From assembly GCF_946482605.1 (NCBI RefSeq), contig NZ_CAMLSE010000007.1:62001-126000 (forward strand): a stretch of 64,000 nucleotides of DNA, given 5' to 3'. This document shows positions 17,520 through 26,557 of the stretch, in pieces. This stretch comes from an uncultured Dyadobacter sp. GTDB taxonomy: Bacteria; Bacteroidota; Bacteroidia; Cytophagales; Spirosomataceae. The translations under genes and the position numbers were made by a program. A model generated the notes under the pieces. It made no database searches. It was not told the DNA's origin and saw nothing but the letters and a program-made list of their open reading frames with translations. Positions within the stretch are counted from its first letter, which is position 1; each line of letters opens with the position of its first letter.

Positions 17520-19343
17520 ATGAAAACATACTTCAGATTACTATCTTTTGCTCAACCGATTGCCAGATTTGCCTTTCCCTATATTATTTGCACTGTCCTG
17601 GGAGTAATTTTCAATACCCTGAACCTGGCTCTTCTGGTCCCGCTGCTTAGCACGTTGTTCAACAACCGCGAAGGAGGCGTTTTGATCGAAAAACCGGAGA
17701 GTGCGTTTGATATACCCAATCAGCTCAACTATTATGCGCAGCAGGCTAATTTAACCTACGGACCTCACGGAGCTTTACAAATTGTGTGCGGTGTGATCGT
17801 GGCTTCTGTATTGCTCTCCAATGTCTTTAAATATTTCTCGCAACGGATCATGGAAAACCTCCGGATCCATACGCTTTTAAAACTTCGTAAAAGTGTTTTT
17901 GACAGCGTGATGAGTCTGCATGTCGGTTATTTTAACAATCAGAGAAAAGGGGATATTATAGCAAAAATCGCTTCCGATGTACAGGTCGTTCAGTTTTCGG
18001 TTACCGGTACATTGCAGGTGGTGTTCAAAGAGCCGCTTCAATTGATCGCTTATGTGTTCATGCTGTTTGCAACATCGGTTAAGCTGACGCTCTTTGCTAT
18101 CCTCGTCATTCCCGTTTCTGCTTTTCTGATTTCGAAAATCGTCAAAAGACTGAAAGAGCAGGCAGCGCTGGCCCAGCATTATTTCGGCCTGATGATCAGC
18201 TACCTCGACGAAGCGCTGACTGGCGTCAAGATCATCAAGGCTTTCAATGCTACGGAAGACATTAAAAACAAATTTCACCAGGAGAACATACGTTACTCGG
18301 ACCTGGGCCGCAAAATGGCCAGACGGCAGCAACTGAGTTCTCCGGTTTCGGAATTCCTGGGTGTCACGATGGTCGCGATCATTGTTTTATACGGCGGATC
18401 CCTTATCCTGGACAACCAGTCGGAGCTCACAGTTTCCAAATTCGTGGGTTATATCGCCATTTTCTCACAGGTAATGCGTCCGGCTAAGGCACTAACCGAT
18501 TCATTCAGTACCATTCATGCCGGTATCGCAGCCGGTGAGCGTGTGCTCGAACTGATTGACGAGAAACCGGAAATCCAGGATGCCCCGGATGCAATCGACC
18601 TCAAAGAATTCAAGGAATCGATCCGACTTGAAAACGTATCGTTCTCCTACCCGGCCCGGCCTGTACTCAAAAACATCAACGTCACGATTCCGAAAGGAAA
18701 GACTGTCGCATTGGTTGGCCCCTCAGGAGGCGGCAAGTCGACATTCATGGACCTACTTCCAAGATTTATCGACGCAGAAGAAGGCCGCGTCCTCATCGAT
18801 CATATCGATGTGAAGCATGTTAAACAGGAATCGCTCTGGTCGCTGTTCGGACTAGTGAACCAGGAATCGATGCTTTTCAACGACAGCATCTTCGCCAACA
18901 TCGCATTCGGAAGCCCGGGTGCTACGATGGAGCAGGTGGAGGCGGCAGCGAGAGTCGCTAATGCACACGAGTTCATCATCGACACTGAGCACGGTTATGA
19001 AAGCAACATTGGTGACCGCGGCATGAAACTTTCGGGTGGACAGAAACAACGCATATGCATTGCCCGTGCGGTCCTGAAAAACCCGCCGATCATGCTCCTC
19101 GACGAGGCCACTTCCGCCCTGGATACCGAATCGGAGAAGCTGGTACAAGAGGCGCTGAACAACCTGATGAAAAACCGGACCTCACTGGTGATCGCACACC
19201 GCCTGAGTACGATCCAAAGTGCGGACACGATCCTGGTACTGGAAGAAGGAAAGGTTGTGGAGCAGGGTAACCACCAGGAGCTGATCGCCGGTAACGGCTT
19301 GTACAAGCGGCTGATCGACATGCAGACATTTTCAGAAGCTTGA
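17520..19343 (+). CDS. MsbA-like ABC exporter (fused permease and ATPase)
   Basis: 607-residue half-transporter: six transmembrane helices in about residues 15-320, then an ATPase. Walker A GPSGGGKST is at 400-408, signature LSGGQ at 504-508, Walker B IMLLDEATS at 524-532 and the switch His at 560 (IAHRLS). It acts as a homodimer in the inner membrane, flipping lipids or lipid-linked glycans, or exporting small hydrophobic substrates. Its stop overlaps the start of a glycosyltransferase (TGATG), so it is translationally coupled to three glycosyltransferases. That context favours a role in lipopolysaccharide or other surface-glycan export over drug efflux. Confidence 0.92.
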   Translation: MKTYFRLLSFAQPIARFAFPYIICTVLGVIFNTLNLALLVPLLSTLFNNREGGVLIEKPESAFDIPNQLNYYAQQANLTYGPHGALQIVCGVIVASVLLSNVFKYFSQRIMENLRIHTLLKLRKSVFDSVMSLHVGYFNNQRKGDIIAKIASDVQVVQFSVTGTLQVVFKEPLQLIAYVFMLFATSVKLTLFAILVIPVSAFLISKIVKRLKEQAALAQHYFGLMISYLDEALTGVKIIKAFNATEDIKNKFHQENIRYSDLGRKMARRQQLSSPVSEFLGVTMVAIIVLYGGSLILDNQSELTVSKFVGYIAIFSQVMRPAKALTDSFSTIHAGIAAGERVLELIDEKPEIQDAPDAIDLKEFKESIRLENVSFSYPARPVLKNINVTIPKGKTVALVGPSGGGKSTFMDLLPRFIDAEEGRVLIDHIDVKHVKQESLWSLFGLVNQESMLFNDSIFANIAFGSPGATMEQVEAAARVANAHEFIIDTEHGYESNIGDRGMKLSGGQKQRICIARAVLKNPPIMLLDEATSALDTESEKLVQEALNNLMKNRTSLVIAHRLSTIQSADTILVLEEGKVVEQGNHQELIAGNGLYKRLIDMQTFSEA

Positions 19344-20275
19344 TGGTTAGCCAAGTAAGAATATCCATTGCGTTGTGCACCTACAACGGTGAACAGTTCC
19401 TACGCCACCAACTGGATTCCATTGTAAATCAGAGTTGTGTGGATTGGGAAATAGTGGTAGTCGACGACGGATCTTCGGACGGTTCCTGGGATATACTTCA
19501 AGGTTATGCCGCGGGAGATAGCCGTTTCAGATTATTCAGGAACGAGTTGAATCTTGGCTACAACCGGAATTTCGAAAAAGCCCTCCAACTCTGTCAAGCC
19601 GAATTCATTGCGATTTGCGACCAGGACGACATTTGGCATCCCCGAAAGCTGGAACTGCAAATGGACGCCATCGGAGACAATCAGATGATTTACCATGACT
19701 CGGAGTTTATTGATCAGAAAGGAAATCCCATAGGCTTTCGCATGTCCGACAAATTCAATCTTTACAGGGGCCGGGATGCCGCCGCGTTTCTGTACCTGAA
19801 TTGCGTTTCGGGTCACTGCATATTGATGAAGAAAGACGTCTTGCTGAGTGCATTACCATTCCCTGACGGGTGTTATTACGATCAGTGGCTCGCATTCATT
19901 GCGACTGATCGGGGCTCAGTAGACTACCTCCATCAACCGCTGGTTCAATACCGGCAGCATAACCGCAACTCCACCGATATCCTCGCCAGGGAGAAAGTAC
20001 AAAAAAGTAAAAGGCAAAAAGTTGCTCTGATGGAAAAGGAAAGTCAATGGCTTGCCATTTGCGCCCAAAAAGCAACCGGAAATTCGAAAACCCTGATAAC
20101 CCGCCTGACAGCATTGAGCAAACGCCGGAATCGATCGTTTGTCGGCTTTGGATACGGTGCAATGATCTGGCATAACCGGGATATCCTTCTGACCCTTTTG
20201 AAAAAAACACCTGTCAGCAAGCTATTCTATATCATTAGGAAGATTTGGGGCGGCAAAGTCAAAAAATTGCTATGA
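19343..20275 (+). CDS. Glycosyltransferase family 2 (first of three)
   Basis: 310 residues from the ATG that shares one base with the ABC-transporter stop. GT-A fold: ISIALCTYNGEQFL nucleotide-binding strand, VVVDDGSSDGSWD, and the metal-binding DQDD at 93-96 (AICDQDDIWHP). The C-terminal part (about 200-300) is basic and lacks a transmembrane domain. It belongs to the rhamnosyl/galactosyl-type GT2 group typical of O-antigen clusters. It transfers a sugar from a nucleotide donor on the cytoplasmic face; donor and acceptor are unknown. Confidence 0.9.
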   Translation: MVSQVRISIALCTYNGEQFLRHQLDSIVNQSCVDWEIVVVDDGSSDGSWDILQGYAAGDSRFRLFRNELNLGYNRNFEKALQLCQAEFIAICDQDDIWHPRKLELQMDAIGDNQMIYHDSEFIDQKGNPIGFRMSDKFNLYRGRDAAAFLYLNCVSGHCILMKKDVLLSALPFPDGCYYDQWLAFIATDRGSVDYLHQPLVQYRQHNRNSTDILAREKVQKSKRQKVALMEKESQWLAICAQKATGNSKTLITRLTALSKRRNRSFVGFGYGAMIWHNRDILLTLLKKTPVSKLFYIIRKIWGGKVKKLL

Positions 20276-21228
20276 ATGTGATAGTCAGTATTATCATCCC
20301 ATCCTATAATTACGGTTTCGTTATTGCGGAAACGCTTGAAAACCTACTTGCGCAACGGTTCCAGGACTGGGAAGCCATTATTGTGGATGACGGATCGTCC
20401 GATAATACCCGCGAAACTGTTCAGCCCTATGCTGGAAAAGATGGCCGGATAAAATATGTTTACCAGCAAAATAGCGGCGTATCGGTAGCCCGGAATCTGG
20501 GCTTCCAGCATTCAAGAGGGAAATACATCCAGTTTCTGGACGCAGACGACCTACTAAGCGCAGACAAGCTTGCAGTACAAGTTGACTTTCTGGATCGAAA
20601 CCCCGATGTGGATATTGCCTACACCGACCATTTGTATTTCGAAGCGCATAAACCGGATACTTTTTACCCAGACTATGAGATGAACCATAACAACTGGCTG
20701 CCCAAAATTGATGCAAGGGGTTATGAGGTAGTTAACACTCTGATTTATTCCAACATAGCTGTTGTGAGCAGTCCTGTACTACGGAGATCGATCGTTGAAA
20801 AGGTGAATGGGTTTCCTGAGTTCAGCAATTACACCGAGGACTGGGAGTTCTGGTTCCTTTGCGCGATCCGTGGGGCTCGCTATACCTTTGTTGCGGATGA
20901 AAGTGCAGTAACGCTCATCAGGATACACCAGCGCAATACCAGCAAGAACATCCAGATCATGCAGGCCGGTGAACTGCAATTCAGGAAAAGGATCATTCAG
21001 GAAGTAACCGAATCACAAACGCTAAGTGAAGAGGAGAAGCATCAATTGCTTGAGAGAAATGCGGCCAGTACCCAAAAGCTTTATAAATACATGATGTACC
21101 ATGCCAACCTGGCAAGTCCGACCCAACTAAGGATATTGTCGGGCCTGGTGGGCTGGAAAACATTTGTTTCATACTATTTTAAAGCACTGAATTACAAGAG
21201 GAAAACACTATTTAAAAAAGGCAGATAA
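20272..21228 (+). CDS. Glycosyltransferase family 2 (second of three)
   Basis: 318 residues starting at the ATG that overlaps the preceding stop (ATGA); the upstream in-frame TTG at 20245 lies inside the previous gene and is less likely. GT-A signatures: VSIIIPSYNYGFVI, AIIVDDGSSDNTRE, GVSVARNLGFQHSRGKYIQFLDADD with the DADD metal site at 91-94, and an acceptor-side NYTEDWEFWF segment. Soluble and cytoplasmic. The overlapping junction implies coupled translation and matched dosage with the neighbouring transferases. Confidence 0.9.
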   Translation: MNVIVSIIIPSYNYGFVIAETLENLLAQRFQDWEAIIVDDGSSDNTRETVQPYAGKDGRIKYVYQQNSGVSVARNLGFQHSRGKYIQFLDADDLLSADKLAVQVDFLDRNPDVDIAYTDHLYFEAHKPDTFYPDYEMNHNNWLPKIDARGYEVVNTLIYSNIAVVSSPVLRRSIVEKVNGFPEFSNYTEDWEFWFLCAIRGARYTFVADESAVTLIRIHQRNTSKNIQIMQAGELQFRKRIIQEVTESQTLSEEEKHQLLERNAASTQKLYKYMMYHANLASPTQLRILSGLVGWKTFVSYYFKALNYKRKTLFKKGR

Positions 21229-21230
21229 CT

Positions 21231-21983
21231 ATGTCGCCCATTGAAATAGACATCATCATCCTGAGCTACGCTCGCACAGAGGAGCTGAAAAGAGTGACGC
21301 TTGATGGAATCGACACGCTCCTGCGGTCCGAAGACCCCGACAAGATCAGGTTCAACATTGTGGTTCTCGAATCCAACAAGGAACTGAAATCCTACCAGTA
21401 TCCCGGCACGAGAACTGTATACCCGTGGCAGCGCTTTGGTTATCACCGATATATGAATATCGGAATCGGGATGACAAAAAGCTCCTATGTGTGTATTTGC
21501 AACAACGATCTCCTGTTCCATCATGGCTGGGCGAGCGAGATCCTGAAAGCATTAGAACAGGAACCTGAACTATCGAGTGCCTGCCCTGCATGCAGCATCC
21601 ATCATCCTGAGCAGGGTATCTCATTGAATAGCGGACTGCATTACGGCTATGAAGTGAGGAAGGAGCTTGTGGGATGGTGTATCTTCTTCAAGAGAGATAT
21701 TTTAAAAAGAACCGGAAAACTCGATCCTGCTTTCAAGTTCTGGTTCGCGGATAATGACTATGGAAATACACTTCAAAAGTACCACATTAAACACGCGCTT
21801 GTTACATCGTCCATCGTGGACCACCTCGAGAGTCGTACGCTAAAAACCAAAAGCCCCACTGAGCAGTTGAAACTCACGAGCAGAGAGCGGTTTTATTATG
21901 AGTACAAATGGGGAGGTAGAAGTTACTTTTCATATTTAAATAGAGTAAGGAAATTTAACAGGGAGCTGCGAAAGATGAGGTAA
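21231..21983 (+). CDS. Glycosyltransferase-like protein, GT2-type (third of three)
   Basis: 250 residues, begins two bases after the previous stop. The N-terminus IDIIILSYARTEELKRVTLDGI and the NND at about 91-93 (VCICNNDLLFHHGW) fit a GT-A transferase with an NND metal site in place of DXD. A later WCIFFKRDILKRTGKLDPAFKFWFADNDYG block matches the acceptor loop seen in galactofuranosyl/rhamnosyl-type GT2 proteins. Shorter than its two neighbours but not obviously truncated. A strong terminator follows, closing the operon. Confidence 0.82.
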   Translation: MSPIEIDIIILSYARTEELKRVTLDGIDTLLRSEDPDKIRFNIVVLESNKELKSYQYPGTRTVYPWQRFGYHRYMNIGIGMTKSSYVCICNNDLLFHHGWASEILKALEQEPELSSACPACSIHHPEQGISLNSGLHYGYEVRKELVGWCIFFKRDILKRTGKLDPAFKFWFADNDYGNTLQKYHIKHALVTSSIVDHLESRTLKTKSPTEQLKLTSRERFYYEYKWGGRSYFSYLNRVRKFNRELRKMR

Positions 21984-22007
21984 AACCTTACTTCATTTCT
22001 AATAACT

Positions 22008-22046
22008 AAAACAACAAATCCGGCTACTGGCCGGATTTGTTGTTTT
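22008..22046 (+). terminator. Terminator of the ABC/glycosyltransferase operon
   Basis: Perfect 16-bp stem (AAAACAACAAATCCGG / CCGGATTTGTTGTTTT) with a 7-nt loop, 24 bases after the third glycosyltransferase stop. Confidence 0.9.
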
Positions 22047-22187
22047 AGTTCCATGTAAATATTCCCATAACTATCAAAAACTATCTAGCTTGTAACAAAC
22101 TGATTGAGTGCGGACCAACGGTATCTTTAATTAAAACCAAGTACTAGCAAAAAATATTAATTCCTTAAAGTACTTTTCGGTTACAAA

Positions 22188-22218
22188 TTGATATATTGCA
22201 CAAGTACTTCTATATTTC
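22188..22218 (+). promoter_or_regulatory. Candidate promoter with nearby AGTACT repeats
   Basis: TTG at 22188-22190 and TATATTTC at 22211-22218 (consensus TAnnTTTG with one mismatch) are 20 bases apart, the spacing expected for the Bacteroidota primary sigma factor, and the ATG follows 18 bases later. The palindrome AGTACT occurs three times around it, at 22140, 22169 and 22203, possibly as operator half-sites. Confidence 0.4.
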
Positions 22219-22236
22219 ATTATCAAACAAATTCTT

Positions 22237-23253
22237 ATGAAAAGACTAAGACAATTCCTTTGTTCAGTGGCATTGACACTCCCAATCCTTCTTGTGTCCT
22301 GTGAAAAGGGTAGCTCCCTTATCGAAAGTTCCGAAAAAGGCAATTCTGAGCTCGTGCTACAAACAGAATCTGGCAAAGTTACATTCGACGGCACAGAAAT
22401 GAATTTTGAGAACTTTAAGACGCTTTCTGAATATCAAAGCAAAATCAATGAAGATCAGAATTTCAAAATACAAATTCATGAGAAGTACGCTGAGAAACTT
22501 GCGATTGGGCAATTAAATAGTGAGTCTTTCACAAAAAAGTATCTGTTCGACAAGCTGACTAACGATTACTTGCATGTAGTGAATAATAAGGGAATGTTTG
22601 TAATTAGCGGACACCTCGTCCGTTTCGACCAAGAGTATCAATACGAAGTTCCTATTAAGGATAGAAAGCTGTTATCTGTCATTAATGAAAAGGATATCGA
22701 TTTGGACCTTGTTAGACGGGACGTTTACGGTGTAACACATCTGAATTCTGGGCCGTCAAATGGAAGAACGCAGATATCACTTCCTGGCAATGGGTCAAAT
22801 TTCTATCAATCTTCATTTGTCATCCAATCGCCAGACGCGGGGGCTAATCAAACACGAAGATACATCCATGAACTGTTTGGACACCGGGGTGCAACAGTTG
22901 GATCTCAAACCCAACATCGATTAATTTTGCGTTTTAAAATGTTAAACTCGGGTAATGGAAATGCCGGAGAGCCTAGAACACTTAGTTACTCTGTTTATCT
23001 AAGCGGAACATTTAATAAAGGGGCTACGGTTTTTGCTCAGTTTGGCAATGAAAATTTCAGCAACTCGCAGACAACAACGAATCCTGAGGAAAGGGTTCTT
23101 TCAGAACTTTATACCACGGACTACACCAATTTTGGAACTTGGAATGTTACTGTTTCTGGTTACATGACAAGCAAATTAATCTCAACCAATGGTTATGACT
23201 ACGCTTACACAACCGGTACCGGCCTTTGTTGCCCATATCCTGTTTTGTGGTAA
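22237..23253 (+). CDS. AT-rich hypothetical lipoprotein
   Basis: 338 residues, function not recognised. The N-terminus is a clear lipoprotein signal (basic MKRLR, hydrophobic core, lipobox ILLVSC with the Cys at about 22). The mature part starts with a Ser/Glu-rich linker, then a helical region rich in Lys/Glu/Asn (about 50-130). The C-terminal half (about 165-338) is beta-rich with many Asn, Thr and Gly (SLPGNGSNFYQSS, LSYSVYLSGTFNKG) and ends in CCPYP. The gene is clearly AT-richer than its neighbours and stands alone after a terminator, which suggests recent acquisition. Confidence 0.7.
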   Translation: MKRLRQFLCSVALTLPILLVSCEKGSSLIESSEKGNSELVLQTESGKVTFDGTEMNFENFKTLSEYQSKINEDQNFKIQIHEKYAEKLAIGQLNSESFTKKYLFDKLTNDYLHVVNNKGMFVISGHLVRFDQEYQYEVPIKDRKLLSVINEKDIDLDLVRRDVYGVTHLNSGPSNGRTQISLPGNGSNFYQSSFVIQSPDAGANQTRRYIHELFGHRGATVGSQTQHRLILRFKMLNSGNGNAGEPRTLSYSVYLSGTFNKGATVFAQFGNENFSNSQTTTNPEERVLSELYTTDYTNFGTWNVTVSGYMTSKLISTNGYDYAYTTGTGLCCPYPVLW

Positions 23254-23525
23254 TTGATCAAAAGATAGTTTAATATCTAAAATCAATATCGGCTACCGGT
23301 TGTTATTTTGCAGGCTTCCGCAGCGAACGAATGGGCTCAACTAGGTCAACCGAATCGTTTGTTGCGGGAGCTCCTCCAATGTGTCTCTTAATTTAAATTG
23401 CATGAAGAAATTCAATTGACTTAATCAAAGTCCCGGTACCGCGTTAACAGTGCTGAAAGCAGGCAACTTGTCCCTCGTCCTGGCGGCCCAGTACTATGGA
23501 CAAAGATACTATGGTCGCCATCCCG
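23254..23525. other. Intergenic, possible short gene remnant
   Basis: No intact gene. A plus-strand frame open from 23420 reads ALTVLKAGNLSLVLAAQYYG and on to about 23525, which looks like the end of an outer-membrane or enzyme gene, but it lacks a start and runs into the 3' end of the convergent glycosyltransferase. It could be a decayed fragment left at an insertion border. Confidence 0.2.
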
Positions 23526-24437
23526 TCAATTCCGAACCGCACCCATCTTCCCAGTCCTCTTCATTTTAAATAACCCAACAATGAGCTTATAAGGAAATGA
23601 AATTGTAGCCACCCGTGAGCGTCTTGTGCTCCATATGAGTCTGATCAAATACCATTTTGAATACTGTGCATTGTCTACCTGATCCTGAAGAAAAACTTCA
23701 TAAGCATGCCGCTCGATCCTTTTCAGGTGTTCTTCGGGAATGTTATCGATATTAAGCGGCAATACCCCACTCCATTTTTCATGAACCTTACAAATCGCAT
23801 CCAGCCACTTTCTGTTGAAATTACCCTCCGAAAAATGTTTTAACAGGATTTCAAATGTGACGGCAACTTCAAATTCCTGATTAATTGCAATCGAAAAATC
23901 GAGGTCATATCCATGAAATCCTTTCAGCAGTTTTTCATCAAAAGGATACTTTAAGGCAGCATTCCTCCGTGCACAAAGCCAACAGCCGTCCACACAGGCT
24001 ACCCGTGAAAGCTGTTCATTACGCGGATTTCGATAATCCGCCATGTCTCCCCGCCCGGTGTGCTTGTAACCCTGTATCAGATTACAGTAAAAACCGCCGT
24101 TCTCCTGCAAATGATAATTATACCAGCTGGACGGCGTCAAGGATTTATACCCTCCCCCCGCGATTCCGAGTAACGCCAACACCGGGTTTTTTCCAAATAT
24201 CTTCACCACCGTCTGCCCCCAGCCGATCGTCTGCATTTCGATATCCTCATGCATCAGGCAAAGTATGTCGTATTGTGCACGTTGTGCTCCCTGATTGTAG
24301 AGCTCACAAATTCCCTTACGGCCATCCCGATTGTCAAAGGCAATAATTTCGTGAACAACCCCGATGGTTCTGGCAATGTTTGCTTTGACCGCCAGCAGTT
24401 CTGCCGGGTTAGCCGAGCAAATGATAACTGAGATCAT
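23526..24437 (-). CDS. Glycosyltransferase-like protein (Glyco_tranf_2_5 type)
   Basis: 303 residues. It starts with MISVIICSANPAELLAVKANI, then a VVHEIIAFDNRDGRKGICELYNQGA segment and LCLMHEDIEM in place of DXD, a combination typical of the GT-A-like family represented by Pfam Glyco_tranf_2_5. A VDGCWLCARRNAA segment and the FHGYDLDFSIAI block, which probably binds the acceptor, follow. The C-terminal 60 residues are basic and may associate with the membrane. It is transcribed opposite to the ABC/GT operon and separated from it by the AT-rich lipoprotein gene, yet probably serves the same glycan. Confidence 0.8.
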   Translation of the reverse strand: MISVIICSANPAELLAVKANIARTIGVVHEIIAFDNRDGRKGICELYNQGAQRAQYDILCLMHEDIEMQTIGWGQTVVKIFGKNPVLALLGIAGGGYKSLTPSSWYNYHLQENGGFYCNLIQGYKHTGRGDMADYRNPRNEQLSRVACVDGCWLCARRNAALKYPFDEKLLKGFHGYDLDFSIAINQEFEVAVTFEILLKHFSEGNFNRKWLDAICKVHEKWSGVLPLNIDNIPEEHLKRIERHAYEVFLQDQVDNAQYSKWYLIRLIWSTRRSRVATISFPYKLIVGLFKMKRTGKMGAVRN

Positions 24438-24565
24438 TTGATAAATGAATGGTTGATTTAGAGATTCTTACAGTAGATTGGAACAATCGAGGCGCTGCAA
24501 AGTTAGTATTTTAAGTAGAATATGCCCTTAGGACGCATTTAATAAACATTATCTCTAGAAAAAAC

Positions 24566-26524
24566 ATGATGAACCGGATTTTTCTCCTCCTTCTGCTCAC
24601 TCTCAATACAACGGCTTTTGCACAAGTCAAGCTGGCCCGCCTCTTTTCCGATCATGTCGTTTTACAACGACAAAAACCCATTCCGGTCTGGGGCTGGGCA
24701 AAGCCGGGCGAAAAAGTAAAAATCGCAATGGCGGGGCAGGCCGTTGAAGGCAAAGCCGATGCAGCCGGCAAATGGAAGCTGGCATTCAAGCCGCTCGAAG
24801 CGGGCGGCCCTCATACCTTGCAAGTGACGGCCAAGTCGGGCAATGCGATCGTCAACGATGTTCTGATCGGCGAAGTGTGGCTTTGCTCCGGACAATCTAA
24901 CATGGAATGGCCTGTTTCGGCGGCGAAAAACTATGACGCCGAGCGCAAGAATGCCGATTTTCCGCAGATCAGGCATTTCAGGGTGGACCACGAGGTGACG
25001 CTCTCGCCCGAAGCGGATCTCAAAAACGGCGAATGGAAGATTGCCTCGTCGGAAACAGTAGGCGGCTTTACGGCAGTAGGTTTCTTTTTCGCCCGCGAAT
25101 TGTACCAAAAACTAAATATCCCCATCGGACTCCTGCATTCTTCCTGGGGCGGCTCCCAGGTAGAGGGCTGGATCAGCAAGGAGGCCATGCTAACCAACGA
25201 CGAGCTCCGGTCCTATGCGCAGAACCTGCCCAAAACGTGGGAGCAGGCCGATGTGATCATGGATAAAAAACTTAAGAAACAGCTATTCAAGGATGCGTCC
25301 TATGAACCTGGCTGGGAAGACGAGAAAAAGTACCTGGGCGCCGATGTCGATTTTTCGACCTGGCAAAAAACAGCTGACCCGGTTGGCCAATGGGATTGGA
25401 AAGGCCTGATGGGCTTCCGCGGGAAGGGTTATATGGCCAAGGAAGTAACCCTGGCCGGCGACGTCGCGGCCAAACAAACGACCCTGTCGCTGGCTGAAAA
25501 CGACGGACCGGTAGAGGTGTATATCAATGGCAAACTGGTTCATGACGGTATCGTCAAAGGTCCCAGAAAAGTAACGGTCCCGGCCGGAACCTGGAAAGAA
25601 GGTAAAAACATCCTCGTTTTCAAATCCGGCAATATGGTGGGCGCCTCCTGGTTCGGTCCGGGCATGATGGGCTCTGCCGCCGACCTGTTTATTGAAGAGG
25701 GTGCACGTAAGATCAGCATTGCCAAAGACTGGTACCTGATGCCGGCCTTTGCCGAAAAACATGCGTATGCCCATTTGATGAATAATGTCGGCACCACCAT
25801 TTACAATGCGATGATCGAGCCGGTGATCCCGTTCGCAGTCCGGGGAATGCTGTGGTACCAGGGCGAAAGCAATGCAGGCCGGGCTTACCAGTACCGGCAA
25901 TCGTTCCCGCTGATGATCAATGACTGGCGCAAGCGCTGGAACGACGACTTCTCATTTTACTGGGTACAGCTTTCCAGTTTTGGAAAGGACAACGACAGCA
26001 ACAAGGGCAGCAACTGGGCGGAATTACGTGAAGCGCAGAACATGACGCTCAGCTTGCCGAAAACAGGCATGGCCGTTTCAACCGACGTAGGCAATCCCAA
26101 TGATATCCACCCGACCAACAAACAGGATGTAGCCCACCGGCTGGCGACCAATGCATTGAAAAACGATTACGGACAATCCATTCCCTATGCCTCACCGCTG
26201 TTCGATCAGATCGAGGTTAACAATGGTAAGGCGATTATTTCCTTCAAAAACGCCGAAAACGGACTGATGGTGAAGGATCGCTACGGCTATCTGAAAGGTT
26301 TCGAAATTGCCGGGGACGATAAGGTATTCTATTATGCCAAAGCGGAGATTCAGGGTAACAAAGTCGTGATTTCGCATCCTAAGGTAAGTAAGCCGGCCTC
26401 CGTGCGTTACGCGTGGTCGGATGCGCCCGAAGAGGCTAATCTGTACAATGCGGATGGCTTTCCTGCAAGCGCTTTCAGGACGGACACCTGGCCCGGGATT
26501 ACAGTCAATGGCCGCTTTGAATAA
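24566..26524 (+). CDS. Secreted sialate O-acetylesterase-type esterase
   Basis: 652 residues with signal peptide (1-19, ending TTAFAQ). SGNH esterase fold of the SASA family: nucleophile Ser111 in LCSGQSNMEWPV, the second block WYQGESNAG, and the catalytic Asp/His region DIHPTNKQDVAHRLA. A jelly-roll-like insertion lies at about 275-385 (QWDWKGLMG to NILVFKSGNMVG), common in this family and related to sugar-binding domains of beta-galactosidases. It removes O-acetyl groups from glycans in the periplasm. Start codons at 24566 and 24569 are both possible. The PQQ dehydrogenase gene follows 33 bases later. Confidence 0.92.
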   Translation: MMNRIFLLLLLTLNTTAFAQVKLARLFSDHVVLQRQKPIPVWGWAKPGEKVKIAMAGQAVEGKADAAGKWKLAFKPLEAGGPHTLQVTAKSGNAIVNDVLIGEVWLCSGQSNMEWPVSAAKNYDAERKNADFPQIRHFRVDHEVTLSPEADLKNGEWKIASSETVGGFTAVGFFFARELYQKLNIPIGLLHSSWGGSQVEGWISKEAMLTNDELRSYAQNLPKTWEQADVIMDKKLKKQLFKDASYEPGWEDEKKYLGADVDFSTWQKTADPVGQWDWKGLMGFRGKGYMAKEVTLAGDVAAKQTTLSLAENDGPVEVYINGKLVHDGIVKGPRKVTVPAGTWKEGKNILVFKSGNMVGASWFGPGMMGSAADLFIEEGARKISIAKDWYLMPAFAEKHAYAHLMNNVGTTIYNAMIEPVIPFAVRGMLWYQGESNAGRAYQYRQSFPLMINDWRKRWNDDFSFYWVQLSSFGKDNDSNKGSNWAELREAQNMTLSLPKTGMAVSTDVGNPNDIHPTNKQDVAHRLATNALKNDYGQSIPYASPLFDQIEVNNGKAIISFKNAENGLMVKDRYGYLKGFEIAGDDKVFYYAKAEIQGNKVVISHPKVSKPASVRYAWSDAPEEANLYNADGFPASAFRTDTWPGITVNGRFE

Positions 26525-26557
26525 ACCTTACAGACTACCTTTATTTAAGTCCAAAAT

